A DNA stretch of 64,000 nt from Scatophagus argus (lineage: Eukaryota > Chordata > Actinopteri > Scatophagidae), in NCBI RefSeq assembly GCF_020382885.2, contig NC_058498.1, forward strand, positions 8,282,501 to 8,346,500, written 5' to 3'. The notes under the pieces were generated by a model that saw only the letters and a list, made by a program, of their open reading frames with translations, was not told the DNA's origin and did not search any database. A program made the translations under genes and the position numbers. How positions within the stretch are numbered: the first letter of the stretch is position 1; each line of letters starts with the position of its first letter. Positions 18,338 to 31,333 of this stretch are shown piece after piece.

Positions 18338-18607
18338 AGATTAAGATTAAAGATTAAAGTGACATATTTTGTCATTGGAGGGAACTCACTCCAACGAAAT
18401 TTGTGCTCTGCATTTAACCCACCCAAGTGACGTGCACACACACAGCAAACCCGGGGCAGTGGGCGACCGCGTGCAGCGCCCGGGGAGCAGTGGGGGTTAG
18501 GTACCTTGCTCAAGGGTACCTCAGCCATGGACACCGGGACGGGGAATCGAACCAGCGATCCACCGGTTACGGGTCCGACACCCTAACCGCTGATCCACGA
18601 CTGCCCC
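18338..18607 (-). mobile_element. tRNA-derived SINE
   Basis: Read on the minus strand, the element starts with a tRNA-like head: box A TGGATCAGCGGTTA (18597-18584) and a perfect box B GGTTCGATTCC (18553-18543), about the right distance apart for RNA polymerase III. A tRNA-unrelated body follows (containing CTTGAGCAAGGTACCTAACC and GGGTTAAATGCAGAGCAC) and the 3' end is a short tandem tail of ATCTTTA units at 18358-18338. Similar sequences are abundant in teleost genomes. It is not a functional tRNA gene because the arms do not pair as a cloverleaf beyond the head. Confidence 0.85.
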
Positions 18608-21600
18608 TCTTATCTGTTTCCCTCTTATCACCAGTTACTGTAATCATGTCATTACCTCAAGATGAACTGAATGTGATTCTGAGATTACCACAAGGTTATC
18701 TCAAACAATTGGACACTCTGATGAGCTGTCTGTCCAAGTAAAACTGCTGGACAGAATGATATAATATCAAAAGAAGAAATTCACAACTGATTGAATTTTA
18801 TTCAGAAGGCCAAAGGATGCCGTCATGATGATCAGACAACCAAATTCAACTTTATTAAGTTAAAGTTAAATTTCTACAAAACTATAAATCTGTTATCTTC
18901 AGAAGACTTAAACACGTCTGAGATCTTGAGAAGACAATTAAATTCAAACTCAATCTGTAAACACCGACACTGCAGAAGCACCTAAATTGTTTTCTCGGGT
19001 TACTTCAGTCAGGATCTTGAGACTCGCGGAGGAAATAGAATTACAAGCAATGAAGCTGATTCTCGATTCCTGTAAAAAAAAAAAAAAAAAAAAAAATAAT
19101 TCCTGTAAATCTCAAAGGACCAACAGATTTCACTAAGAAAGGACATGAGGGCACACAACAATCTCACCCACGATTGCCTTCGTTTTACTATTAAATATTT
19201 GTTTAATTCCTGTTTATTGTGTTCCATTGTGTACTTCCTGCTACCCAGCTTGAAGCCGAATCTGGAGCCACTGTTTAAAAATACTTTTCCAAAAAAAAAA
19301 AAAGAATAAAAATAAACTAAGAAAAGTCAAATAAAGGCAAGATTTTTCCTGCCGCCTAAAAACTGGTAGTACATGTAGAAAACTTTAAGCCACTGCTCTG
19401 AACCTGAGTAGCTTCTCCTTTCAAGGACAATTTGGAGAGCCACTCCAATCAGAGAATCTGCTGTGAAGCTGAAAAGTAGTGATTTTCAAAGCCTGGATGG
19501 CGGCTAATTACGATGAAAGCCTCTTAGCTTCAGTGCAGCCCTGACAATTAAACTAATTGTGTGACTAATTGTGAACTAATATGTTCAAATTCTAATCTGA
19601 AAAAAAACTGAAGCTGTTAAATAAATTTAATGTGAGTAAAAACTAAATTAGAGTAATATTTACTTCCTGAATGCAGTGGAAAGAAAGCATAAAATGGAAA
19701 TACTCTAGTACAAGTGAATTGTACTGAAGCGCTGTAGAGTTGACTTGACTAAACATACTTAGTGAGCCTCCACTGACGCCTCCAGCAAAACGCTGCCCTA
19801 GTACACATTCCTAGTACATTAGTTACAACCAGAACAAGTGTTTCTACTGTTCTCATGATTGTTGTTACAAAAGAGTTGTCGAGTATTACAGCCGTCTGTA
19901 CAGTGTTCAGGTGTCTGATAAGCCTCGACAAGCGTGTATCTGTTTTCTTCCTGCATCACGTCTTGTTGTCTCACTGGTACCTGAAACAACACGCCCCCCA
20001 TCAAAACCTTCACATCACTGTTTTCAGCCTGGATGCCCCTTAAAAGTGCACTCAGAAATTAAACTCATTGGTGCTTCTGAAAACTTTGAAATTCAACACG
20101 GAGGAGTCTGAGCCGATGTCAGTACACTCTTCACAGCATGTTTACCAGCCTGACTCTGTGAGGATGGAAGAGAAAACAGGAAAATATCATGCTGATTTAA
20201 AAATCAAATTCAGACTTTCTGTCCATGCCAGGAGGTGGCGTTCACAGTAAAAGAGACAACACCAGAAGTGATCCAGAAGAGATCCAAAACAAAGAAAACA
20301 CAGGCTGTTGCTGAACTAAAAGAGACGGCGGACGAATGAAGGCTTGTGCACACAGGCAGTGATTAAATCCTTATACATTTGTTCTTTTGGACTGTAAACC
20401 TCAAATACTAGCTGTGAGAACATGTGATTTTTTTTCTGTCTGGACTAAAGTATCAGCTGTCAGCTATCAGCTGAGTGCAGCTTTCTCTTTCCTTACTGCA
20501 TCAAGTCACTGCAGTGAACTCAGTAGTCTTGAGGCGCTAAAATTAAAAGCACTCGTAATAGAGCTAAAAATACCCCGGTATGTATTTTATCAAGCAACGG
20601 CGCTCATGAGGACGAGCGCAGACCCAATGCGGTTTTAGTTCGAAAAACTCCTTCTGTTCCAAGGTGTGAACGAGCCGAGAAGGCATGAATCAGAACCAAA
20701 GTTTGTATGAAAGCAGGAACAGGACAGGTAGCAGAGTGTAACACTGATAACGCTGACCCCCCTCCTCCACACCCTAACTACACTTACAGACTATCTATTT
20801 TAGAGGCAACAGCAGTATGTCAAACCCCAGGGTCCTGTTGCAAAGGCAGACTCCCCTGAGAGAGCTTCATAGAGTCGTTAAGAGATGAACACTAATCTAA
20901 AGGACAATTCCAGACAGTTTGTGTGTACCGCCTCATCTCATCCCTGTGTAGTAAATTGTCATGTGGTGGTCAAATATTTGTTGTGTTTTCTTTGCCATAG
21001 TTGTTTTGAAATTTAACACTGTGAAACAACCCAATCTAAAAATGGCAAAATTACAGTTAAGAAGACAGTAGCAATTTCAAACTGAATATTTTAAATCTTT
21101 GATTTCTGTTTCATTTTACAAGACGCTAAAGTGCAAGTTCAACAAAGAGGTCACCATATCCTGATATTCTATTGTTTCACTTCCCACGATTGTTCCTAAA
21201 CCTGTTATACTGTTATCAAATCATTTAACCTCTTTTTTTCCCCTCAAACCAAGATGTGGGAAAACAGCAAATCATTCTGGCCACTATCTGGACAGGTAAA
21301 GTGAGAACTTTGCCTTTCTCATAAAGACAATCCTGTGCAACAACACCTGCATCGCTGCTGGAGCCACACCAATCTCATTCTCACTCATTAACAAAAGCCA
21401 CAATGTAGTACTACGGAGTACTACGGAGTACCAAGGCCTCCTGCCATGAACTGCTCTCTTTTGAGACAACCTTCCTCTCTACCCATGCAGACACACCTTT
21501 TCTCTGGAAAGAACAATCATATCAGAAGATTCTGCAAAACCGCCGCGATCCATGGTTTCAGCTGAGCTGTTTGTTAACATCCAGTGCTGTTTATTTTGTT

Positions 21601-23579
21601 CTGCAGTGTCTACAGTGTGGCTAAAGTACAGAGAAAGGCAGTTGTTATGATAACAGATTTTCATTGTGCACTTGGGGCCAGCAAGTTGTGAACACAAAAT
21701 ATTCACATATCTTCACCTTTCAGTTGATAAAGGGAACAGGAACTGTTTGCTTTTGTGCTTTGTTTCCAGCAGGTATGGAGCAGCATTATCATTCGCCTCT
21801 GTACACCTTCTGACCACGGTCTCTACCAGCTGCTAAGTGATATTAGTTTGCTTTTTAGCTGCTTAAAAGCAAACAACAAACTGGAGCAGACCAAAAGAGG
21901 GTTCAAACTAAAATATGACCAGTTATACTGTACTTATCAAACAGAGGGAATTGTGAAGAAATAAAGACCTTCCTCTAATACAAGCCTGCTTCATATAAAG
22001 GCCTGGTACCCTCTGGAGTTGAGGGGAAATTAAGGCCCCCATTCAGGTCACTATTTGAGGAAATACGGTATTTAAGTTCTACTTCCTGTGTCAGCACTGG
22101 ATGTAAACCGAGAGCTGTAGATTCCTCCAATGAAAGCATAATAACAGCTGATGTTTCTGAATCAACAGCCTCAGATCGGGCAACACAGCGGGTCCTTTAA
22201 CACTCGTCAATCAGTCATTTTCTCTAGGAGTCTCAGTTTAAGGTTGCAGTTTCCTGCAGGGCAGTGACCACATTTTGCCCAGATGTTTCTCCCTTTTCTA
22301 TGCAGGATGTCTCCCTCTTTTGTTGGTTTTTGATGCTGAGGATTGTTTACCGTTTGCGTTTTGAATCATTTTCCGCTCTCAGACTTCACTGCAGTTTCTA
22401 GAAATATCTGGCTGTGACCTTTTCTGCAGGTCGTGGGCCATCAGATGAAACATGACCAGCAGCAGAAACATGTCCGCTTACTTAACTGTGACTTGACTCA
22501 ACATCTGACTGAACGCCCAACACCACAGATTAAATAAACTCTGAGATGATGCACAGTGTAGTAACAGACAGGAGACCAGCCTGGGGAGGGGATCAACACT
22601 TCTGACAATAGAGAAGATGGGGAGGGGGGTTTCCATCCTATCTTAGCAGCCTCGAACACAACAGTATCTGAGAGAAAAAAGCTATTTCTTCTTCTGCGTG
22701 TTTACCAGCAAACAAACTTAATAAAAGAAGCACTAAGGCAAGAGGAAAGAGACAAAGAACAGGAAAGAATAACTGTTACACCCACAAAATAGAAGGAATA
22801 AAACCGAGAAATAGAAAAAGTGCACTGATGTTGCTTTTTCAGCACGGAAGAGCAACAAATGCAGAAAGACAATAATATGTTTAAATGTGCTGGAAAGATC
22901 AATATCTGAGAGTATAGAAAAGACGCTTCTTATCAGACACACCCCAAAACACCAAACCAAAACTTAAGACAGTTAAGTTACATTTTAAGACTTGAAAACA
23001 ACAATTAGTGATATAGTTCTGATTAAAATAGCAAAAATATGACTTCTATTATCTTGGAGTAATTTGAGGGGTCAAAAATAACTATTAGCAATACTTATTA
23101 ATCTATTAATATTCTGATTAAAAAGAGCCTGTAACAATATTAGGGACAATGACTCAGAGTCACTTCTAAGTCTATAAAAAACCTTTAAATAACAAAGTGG
23201 AAATCCTGAATGGCTTTAACAAAAGGCAAACTATAAATCTCTATTAGATTTAGAGGTAATTTGACAATATTCCTGGAAGTTTTAAAGACTATAAAGCACA
23301 GAAGAATCCACTGCTGCAGGACACCAAAAGTCCTAAAAATATTACAAAAGCTTTTAACTTCTGTGCATCAAAAACATAATAATTTCACATAAGTGTAAAA
23401 GGTGAAAAGTTTTCCAAATGTTTCTTGAAGACAGATAATGAGATTACTTACGATCAATTCACCACAAACACTTCAAACAGCTCCTAACTACAACACACGC
23501 AGAGTAAACCGTTTTTGTTTGTTTTCGTCGTTTGTTCAGAGTCGATCAGTCAGGCAACATTCAGCTAATCAATATGCAT

Positions 23580-23720
23580 CAGTTTCACGCGCGTCAATCG
23601 ATCCCTCGGGCTGCTTCCTACCTTTTGGCTTCTCTCCGTCCAGCCTCACTGAGGCTTGTCATGACTGTCGGAGAAGGTAAGAAAAGTTTGGGAGGAAGGA
23701 AAAAAAACAAAAAACAAAAA
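23580..23720 (-). promoter_or_regulatory. Possible 5' non-coding exon or promoter, perhaps of kank3
   Basis: This stretch is locally richer in CpG (GCGCGTCAATCGATC) than the AT-rich DNA around it. On the minus strand it has a good acceptor ending CTCCGACAG and, about 43 nt on, a gtaggaag donor, enclosing a short MTSLSEAGRREAK frame. On the plus strand a gtaaga donor also exists, so strand is ambiguous. The kank3 coding exon starts with an acceptor, so an upstream exon must exist, and this is one candidate. Confidence 0.2.
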
Positions 23721-23989
23721 GAACTCGTAAGTCTGTGACTGGAGTCAAGTTGCATCACGTCTAAAAGGCATTTTCCGGTTTGTATATCAAAATAAGACGC
23801 AAAGCAGTACAACAAATTATATTTTAGCATTTCTTGGACTGATTTATATTATACATATTATGCTACGTTTATGTAACAAAATATATATGCTTTAGACCAG
23901 CACAATATATGCTATGCTAAAATACATTTATATGCTATACACCTGTGAGTATACTGTGAGAACACTTTATTTTAGTCTTTCTTCCATTG

Positions 23990-24375
23990 CTCTGATATGT
24001 ACTTACTTTTATTCGTACTTGCAATTATGTTAATATATTTTACTGTTTTATCACATTAGATGATTTATTTTGATTATAATTCCACGATAATACACAAAAA
24101 ATGTCATAACTTAATCATATTATATAATTCTGGTATTTACATATGCTATTGCTGATTGATGTAAAACAAAATCAACTTCCGATGTATTATTAAAGACTGT
24201 ATTGTAGTAATTCACTTGCTACTCTGCAGATGTATAAGTTACTACCAATACTTTTGCACATTTACAAAAGTAAAATTTGAATGCAGAACTTTTAACTCGT
24301 AACGGAGTATGCCTACACTAGTGTGGTGGTGCTGCTACTTTTACTTAAGTAAAAGATCTGAGTACTTCTTCCAGG
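23990..24375. repeat. Dispersed fish repeat (ACTTAAGTA family), most complete copy
   Basis: The right end, GCTACTTTTACTTAAGTAAA followed by AGATCTGAGTACTTCTTCCA, is a signature of a dispersed element frequent in teleost genomes. Diverged pieces of the same family are at 19640-19770, 26630-26790 and 27485-27600 (motifs such as TAACTAAGTACATTTACTCA and CTTCTACTCCACTTCATCTC). None codes for protein. Confidence 0.5.
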
Positions 24376-26292
24376 CTTACGTTTTAGTTGTATTTTGAAG
24401 GCAGGATCCCGGCCGCTCCTTTCACTTCCTGTCCAACTGTTCATATTGACTCCGGAGATGGAGATGGACGATGATGACAGACAACGGAATTCTCCAATGA
24501 GGAACAAGAGCCTGTGGGTGATGACGACAGAGGGGCGTGGTTTGATTCGTCACTTTGGTCAAATGGCGCCAAAGTGACAGGCGTCCTCTTTGAATTCAAA
24601 GCGCAAGTGTTGATTCAGTGTTATTAGAATTATACACAAACATTTTATTTCATTAATCTGCTTTTAGAAATTCCGTTTTCTTCTGTTTTTTCAGCTCACA
24701 GAGTCTGAATATCAACGTGATTCTAGCGCCCTGTCTGTATAAAAAAGTGAAGCAGCACAACATTTTAGATGATTTAAGGCCTGCTTTTCACTTAAAAGAA
24801 GCTGCTATGCTGCTTAATGCGGATATTAATTCAATAATAAATCTCAGTGAAGCCTCTTAAACTGCATTATCTGTCCACCAGCAGCAGGGGGCGCTGTTGT
24901 CCTTCAGACCGAGGGCAGTCAGAGGATTTTTGCATTCACACTATCTCTCATCAAATGAATGTCTTAACACAAATCTAAGGATGTTGAAGAGGTTTGCAGG
25001 CTTGAACCAAGATCTTTTAAAACACGCTCCCTGTCCAAAGCTATAAAGGTTTTTTTTAAAAAAAGAAAAAAAAATACAGGAACTTTTCATTCAATGTAAA
25101 TGAAGTTATAAAAACAAATAAATAAAACAGAAAAATATACAAGATAAAGAGATCTGATCACACATGTGGACAGAAGTTAATTCCTCCAAGTCTGTCATCA
25201 TTCAGTTTGGGTGAACATAATCCAGTTATCAGATCACATCTCACCGTTTGGTCAAATAAAATTAGAGCAGAGGTGTTACAGGTGAACAGCATCGTCATGG
25301 TGGGATGAAACCTCAAATAGGCCCTATAGAGTATTTAAAATAGATATTTCTGGGCCTAAACATGTTTGCTCAGTCAATGTACTGGCACCAGATAAAGTTT
25401 AGTTTGTCTCTCTTTCTTCCCCACCCTGCCTCTTTCTCTTTAGATTTATCATGGGTCATCACACACACACACACACACACCTAAACCAGATATAAATAAA
25501 CAAAAACTAAACAAACTGTGTCACTGCTGCTGTCAAGCATCTGGGTTCTATCTGTTGTTCTGGGAGACGATAGAAACAGACAAATACAGTCATCTCATTC
25601 AGTTTCATTTTCCACTTCCTCTGCCTGAGCCGGTTTCTTTTAACTGAGTTTAATAAGGCTCACGTTCACAGCTTAGTAAACAGTAATCATATTAACGTTT
25701 CTTCAGAATAAATACCTTTATTCTGAATTTCTTCTTTTTTTCTATCAGATGGAGATGGGAGAGAAGAAAACATTCAAAATATTCTTTGTCTTTATTTTAC
25801 TTTTCTTTTTGGAGAATATCGTAAATAATACACATTTTTAACGTTTTCGAGTTTATCTTTCAAAAGCTTTGTTTGACATGTTTTGAGCGTAAATATATGG
25901 TCCGTACTGAATGAAAAGGTTCAGATATGCTTGAAGGGTGGGGAAAATTATAGTAAATGGACTTTTAATTAAATCAGATTGTTTGTCAAACTGGGGCTTT
26001 AAAAAAAAAAAGACTGTTATCTCATGATCAAAGCAAATTAAAATTCCATCAAACGTGACTAAAAGTGGATCTTAAGATCTGTTCGTTTGTTTTGTTCCCT
26101 CAGGAGGGAAATTTGCAGAAGAGGACTAGGGTGACTGAAAAAATATATTTTTGGGTTATGACTTTTTTTCCCCTGATTTCAGAGAAGAATTCTGACTGAA
26201 TTGTTTTGGGTTTTTTTTGGTGTTTTTTGTTTTTCCTAAGAAATCTGAGTAATCTGAAACAGCAGCAGTGATAATTGGTACTCACATCATCT

Positions 26293-27096
26293 TTATTTTC
26301 TTCTTGCTACAACAGAAGAGGAACAATGGCAACACTCAAGAGCGTTGGCTTTTTTTCTCTGCAGAGTCGTCGAGCAGGAAGGCTCGGCTTTCTGCTGACC
26401 TGATGGAACAATGAGGGGGATCGGCCGGTCGCCTTGACCTGACAGAAGCAACAAAACAATTTAGAAATGAGTTAAAATGATCAGCATGACATCGTCAAAG
26501 CACCACACAGGCCACAGGACGGGTTCAACAGTTTAAACCTTCTCTCAGGTATCGATACCAGATACAGAGCTGCTCTGTGAAGGCCTCAGACCTTAAAACT
26601 GATTCCTATGGAGCAAACTCTTCCCCACAGCAGTGTAACTAAGTACATTTACTCAAGTTGTACACTTCAGTACAATTTTTTAAATATTTGGTCTTTACCG
26701 TAGTACCACATGAGTTTTTTTCAATTTATACTTCATACGTCCACTCCGCAAGTGGTGGAACAGGTACTGAAATTTACCTTACTGAAGTGTTAAAACTGAA
26801 ACACTGATGCATAAATACATCCGTGACTTTCAGAGTTAATGTCAAAGTGGACTCACGCCAACCGACGCTGGACGTGCAGCGGTTTGCACAAGGACACTTG
26901 TCTGATGGGCCGTGCAGATGGAGGAAGCAGCAGTCAGTTTGACGCACTGTGACATTTAAAGGCCTTTCTTTCCTGCAGGTCGTCCTGACTTCTGGTCCAG
27001 GGGGGTCGCACCCACAGTAAACTGGGTCAGAGCCGAGAGATGTGAACACACACACCCTCATCCTCCCCAAGTCTGTTTTACTGCTGCGACTGGAGC
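26293..27096 (-). other. Possible two-exon transcript, coding status doubtful
   Basis: On the minus strand an open segment 27096-26857 is bounded by a consensus acceptor and a gtgagt donor; it would join in phase to 26438-26293, which ends in TAA overlapping an AATAAA. The product would be Cys-rich (VYCGCDPPG, TDCCFLHLHG, KCPCANRC). I do not recognise any family, no upstream exon or start is identified, and such sites arise by chance. It could be the 3' end of a small lineage-specific gene, a long non-coding RNA, or nothing. Confidence 0.2.
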
Positions 27097-30000
27097 CTGT
27101 TAAAAATGACTGAAGATTATAAAAAACATACTTCAACATATTATCCTTCAAAAAGGATTTCAGCATCATCACTGTGTAATGAATTATTAGCTTTTCTACG
27201 TGCCCCCCACACCCTTTAAGTAATTATATCTGCCGTCAGCTCTGTCAGACCTGCACCCTGGCCTGGCTAGTTTACGTAATCTGCTTTGATCACATTGTAA
27301 ACTTTGTAGGCAATAACTTCTCCTCCAAATGCACCGAGGGAGCCAAACACCCAATTCATATTTTCAGAGAAAAAGGTGGAGGCTGTGGTGGAGCTGCAGC
27401 TCTCTGTGTGAGTCAGAATTTCCCTGAAATGGGCTTTCAGGCCCTTCCATGCTCAGGCCACACGGATGCATGCAGTATAACTGAGTACACTTAATAAAGT
27501 ACTACACTTAAATACAAATTTGTTTGTAATTTAATTAAGTTTTATCTATTTTATGCAGCTTCACACTTCTACTCCACTTCATCTCAGAGACTACTTTTTA
27601 AGCTAAATAGACAGTTTAAAGGCTCTACTGGATTACCTGATTTAGTTATGATATTTCTTACAAAAGTCAGTAGAAAGCAACAATCTTTAGACTTAAGCCC
27701 AGTTCTTCATTGTTTGTCTTAAGTGTAAGGAACAGGTTGCATTACTGTCTCGGGTGTCATGCATTGTCTCATTACTATCTCGGGTGTAAAATGTCATCTT
27801 TGAATCTCCTTTGATTTGTGTGTCCTTGACCCGTCACCTCTGTCACCCCTCACCTGCTGTGACTTGTGTTGTTCGCGCTGTGAGCATCACTTCACTGTCA
27901 CTGTGCGTAAACCTTTGTACACAGTGACTGAAGGGGGAGCGGAAAAACAAACCTGGAGGCCAAGCACCGGCAGCTCTTTATCAGAACAAAAACTCGTAAA
28001 GTCATTTCCCTGCCAAGCACTGAGTGGTACTGACAGGATGGAGATAGCGGGTTACCTGTCCATCAGCTCCGAGTGTACGAATCGAAGTCCAGAGAGGCTG
28101 GCAGCAAAACATGTTTTCTTTTCTGCGGGCTTCGAGGAGCGTCCAGGCCGGGCCAAACAGGAAGAGATCATAAAACACATTTGATTTGGTTTCAAGGTCT
28201 CCTTAATGATGGAAACAAGCTACTTGTTTGGCTTGAAAAGAGCAAGTGTAGGCAGTCATTGAATGCAACTAATAATTATTTATGTTAATGATTAACTTTT
28301 TTAATTTGGGGGATAATCTTGGAATTTTTTTATTAATAGTGGATGCTGAAACGAGTGTCTATGGAGCTGATTGATTCCTCATCAATACGCATCAGGCAGA
28401 GCAGACAACAATGATTTGAAGAGCTTCAGCAGTACGAGAGATGTTTAAGTAATCCACAGCCACATGTCTGCTGGTCCCGTCTCCTGCTGGAGGATTTATC
28501 ATGGATGTTGGTTTTTAATGCATGTTCAGATGCAGGCAGCACAGTTATTGATCATAAGCCATAAAAAGACGCTGGCAGGAGGATGCAATGGCACAAACTC
28601 ACACAGCTGAAACTGCTCTTTCTGCTCTGTTGCTTAATCCTTCGTCTCTGTCACGTCTCTGAAGAAAGCGTAACAAGACACAACACATATTTGGTTAGGA
28701 TACTGTTTGGTCGCAAGTCAAAAAGCCTTTACAAGAAACAGAGTGAAGGTAGCGCCACAGACAAATAAATCTTCTCAATGGAAAAACTGACGCGCATCCT
28801 GAGACAACAAGAAGCTCAATTGGAAGAAAAAAGGGGAAAAAATGACAAGACTCAAAGTAGAGACAGAGCTCCAAAGAATCCATCAACATGACTGTCTAAA
28901 TGATGTTTCAGAACAGTTTTTGTCAGCTTAATTTGAAGATCTTTCACCAGCCATTTAACAAACAAAACTCTGCCCAACCGGAGAGTTTTTGATCTGGCAA
29001 CCTTTGCTGCTCTGTTTCAAAAGTGGACAAATGGCTGTTAATGTGTAAAACATTTTCCTAAACTTTACATGGAACATCAGCCTAAACTAGCAGCAACGTC
29101 AGTCTAAAAATCAATAAAAAATAATGTGATTATGAGTCTCAACAGATGGAATCAAACTGTCAAAATGTCAGTATTTACAAGTGTAGCAGTATTGACAAGT
29201 ATTGACATTTTAAATCTTGTGGCGACCACTTGGAATACAATTTGGGGGTGAAAAAAGGCAAACAAACAAACAGAAGAGGCAACAATAATTTCTCACAATT
29301 CAGAAAAATGAAAAATTTGTGTCTCCACACGTGTTTACACTTTTCCCTTCACGTTTCCCACACACCTCAGGCTTTTCCTCCTGGTTTCTGGGTAAAAGGT
29401 GAACTCGGTGAGAGAGAGACTCGACCCGTCTCACAGCGGAGGTCATGGCCAAGCACAGCATTAAGTAATATGATGGTGGGTGCAGCGAACCAGCAAAACC
29501 CCACGTGAGTAAATATGTGGACTGAGACGGAGGTTAATACCATGACAAAAAAAGGTCAACTGGGGGTTTTGTTTTCCGAAATGGAGCAGAGGTCGACGAG
29601 TGATTGGTGTTTCATGTAGTAAGACTCTGAAAGGGTGGGTTTATACATGCGCTGAGGCAGATTATCAGTTACACTTTTGTAGTTTCATTGGTTATGTTGA
29701 AATAGGCAGCCATAACCCACCTTTTAAAAGGCAGAAACATTTTAATAATACAGCTCTCACTGATTTACTGACGTGGAGGACAAAGGTCAGAGTCCAGAGG
29801 CCCATGAGGTGAACCTGAATCTCTTCACAGCAACATGAGCCTGTAAACCAGAAAAAGGTCTCAAACATGAATGCACTTCCTGTTGAGATTTAAGAGGCAT
29901 CATATGGAATTACGGGATTTTCATGTAAAAGAACGTTCATAGATTTTCCAGATGTAAGCTTCAAAAACGAAGCCAAAAACATCTCGTCTACCTGTGCAGT

Positions 30001-30129
30001 AGTGATCGAAATCTTCCTTGTAACTTGTCTTGATTTAAAGGTGTGAAAATGTGTTCTGTTACCCTGCCCAGTCGTACTATAATCACTTCCTGAGTGCTGA
30101 TGAAGCTAGATGAACAGTGAGGGGACCAC

Positions 30130-30320
30130 CAAAAGGATTGCAATTCATCCTGAAGGGAACATGATTGTCAGAATAAAATTGTACAGCTGAAATATTTTTA
30201 CTCTCAAGTAAAAGCGTTTCCCTGCTGGTGGTACTAAAGGATCACTAAAGTCGTTTTGAATTATCCTCAGGGAACCACGAATCCACACAATCCAGTGGCT
30301 GTTGAAATATTTCATCACCA
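30130..30320. repeat. Dispersed fish repeat (GTTGARATATTTCA family), copy 1
   Basis: The copy contains GGATCACTAAAGTCGTTTTG, TCAGGGAACCACGAAT and CAATCCAGTGGCTGTTGAAA followed by TATTTCA. Related diverged copies are near 34500-34780 (GGATGAATCCTGCTGACTTT, then a CTAATTAG/ATTAGCAT segment) and in a dpp9 intron near 52440-52690 (AACACAACTATTGGATCGAC, then TTTAGCATTTAGCTCAAAGC). I recognise the family from other fish genomes by pattern only. Confidence 0.45.
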
Positions 30321-31297
30321 TCACATCCCAAGCAAAAAAGAAAATAAATAAATTACGAATCAACATGAATGACTTTGTTACCAAAAGGCTACCAAAACCA
30401 AATTTACAAAAAATATAAATGAAGACAAGCAAAGGATTGTCAATAATTCAACTGACAAATTAACAGACTGAAGCTTCAAGATAAAGGATGATGAACCTGT
30501 TGATTTAATCAAGCTGCACATGCAGTGTTTCACACCGAACATAAGGCCTCATCAACCCACTCATGTAAAAAACAGGAAAGGTAAAGCAAAGTAGCGTACG
30601 CAGCCCATCTCTGACTAACGTGCCTTCGTCTCTTTGATCAGGGAGTGGATGCCTGGGGGGAAACGACGCTGCTTTCTGGGTTAAAGTGCAAGCTGGAGAA
30701 TCGGATTGTAAAAAAAAGGAAAAAAAAGAAAAAGGCAACAGATCCCAAAGCGAGCAGGAGCGCACGAGGATAGAGATGCTGTGTGAAAGTGGAATGTGGG
30801 TAAAAGGTCAGCGTGATGCATGTGAATGAACAGAGAATCAACTTTTGAATTGTAAATAACAGCTGCTTTAAACGAGCGCCTCATGACACCAACATAGGGA
30901 GGTTTATACCAGGGTTACCTTTCACACACTTTTCTTTTGTGCCAAATGAACTCAACAGCTTCCCTTCGATGTAAAAAAAAAATAATAATAATAAAAAATA
31001 ACAAACAAACAAAAAACTGAAAGCTTTTTTTCAAAAACATATTTACTGTCTTAAGCAAATTCATGAGCACAGAAATAAATAAATTAACCCAAAAAAAAAA
31101 AGTAAACTTGGAGTATTTTATAGGATTGCTGGTGATTTGTGTTGTTTGTTTGAAAACAGATAAGCAGAAAATTTGACTGGAAACAGATATACCTGCCTAA
31201 ATTAGATGAGATAAATGTGATAAAATTCAAGTAAACAAACATGTAAAATATTCTTCTCTCTCTACTTTCTGAACTAAAACAAAGGAGGGACAATGTT

Positions 31298-31333
31298 TAT
31301 CTGACAACCTGTATCACCACAGGTTGTCAGATA
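31298..31333. other. Perfect 15-bp stem-loop
   Basis: Arms TATCTGACAACCTGT (31298-31312) and ACAGGTTGTCAGATA (31319-31333) are exact reverse complements around the 6-nt loop ATCACC. The stem is too short for a typical vertebrate microRNA precursor. It may be a relic of a small palindromic insertion. Confidence 0.9.

Larger units (their letters stand above)
18608..26270. other. Non-coding stretch between SINE and 26 kb
   Basis: AT-rich DNA with the dispersed repeats described separately, a short TACGGAGTAC tandem at 21411-21430, and the 23.6 kb candidate exon. No protein gene is supported; longest open frames are about 60-90 codons with no family resemblance. Confidence 0.7.

Noticed and set aside
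18540-18607. Functional tRNA gene
   Set aside because: Box A and box B are present, but the sequence continues into a SINE body and tail and does not form a proper acceptor stem.
31298-31333. MicroRNA precursor
   Set aside because: The stem is only 15 bp and the flanks do not extend the pairing, so it is too short for a typical precursor.
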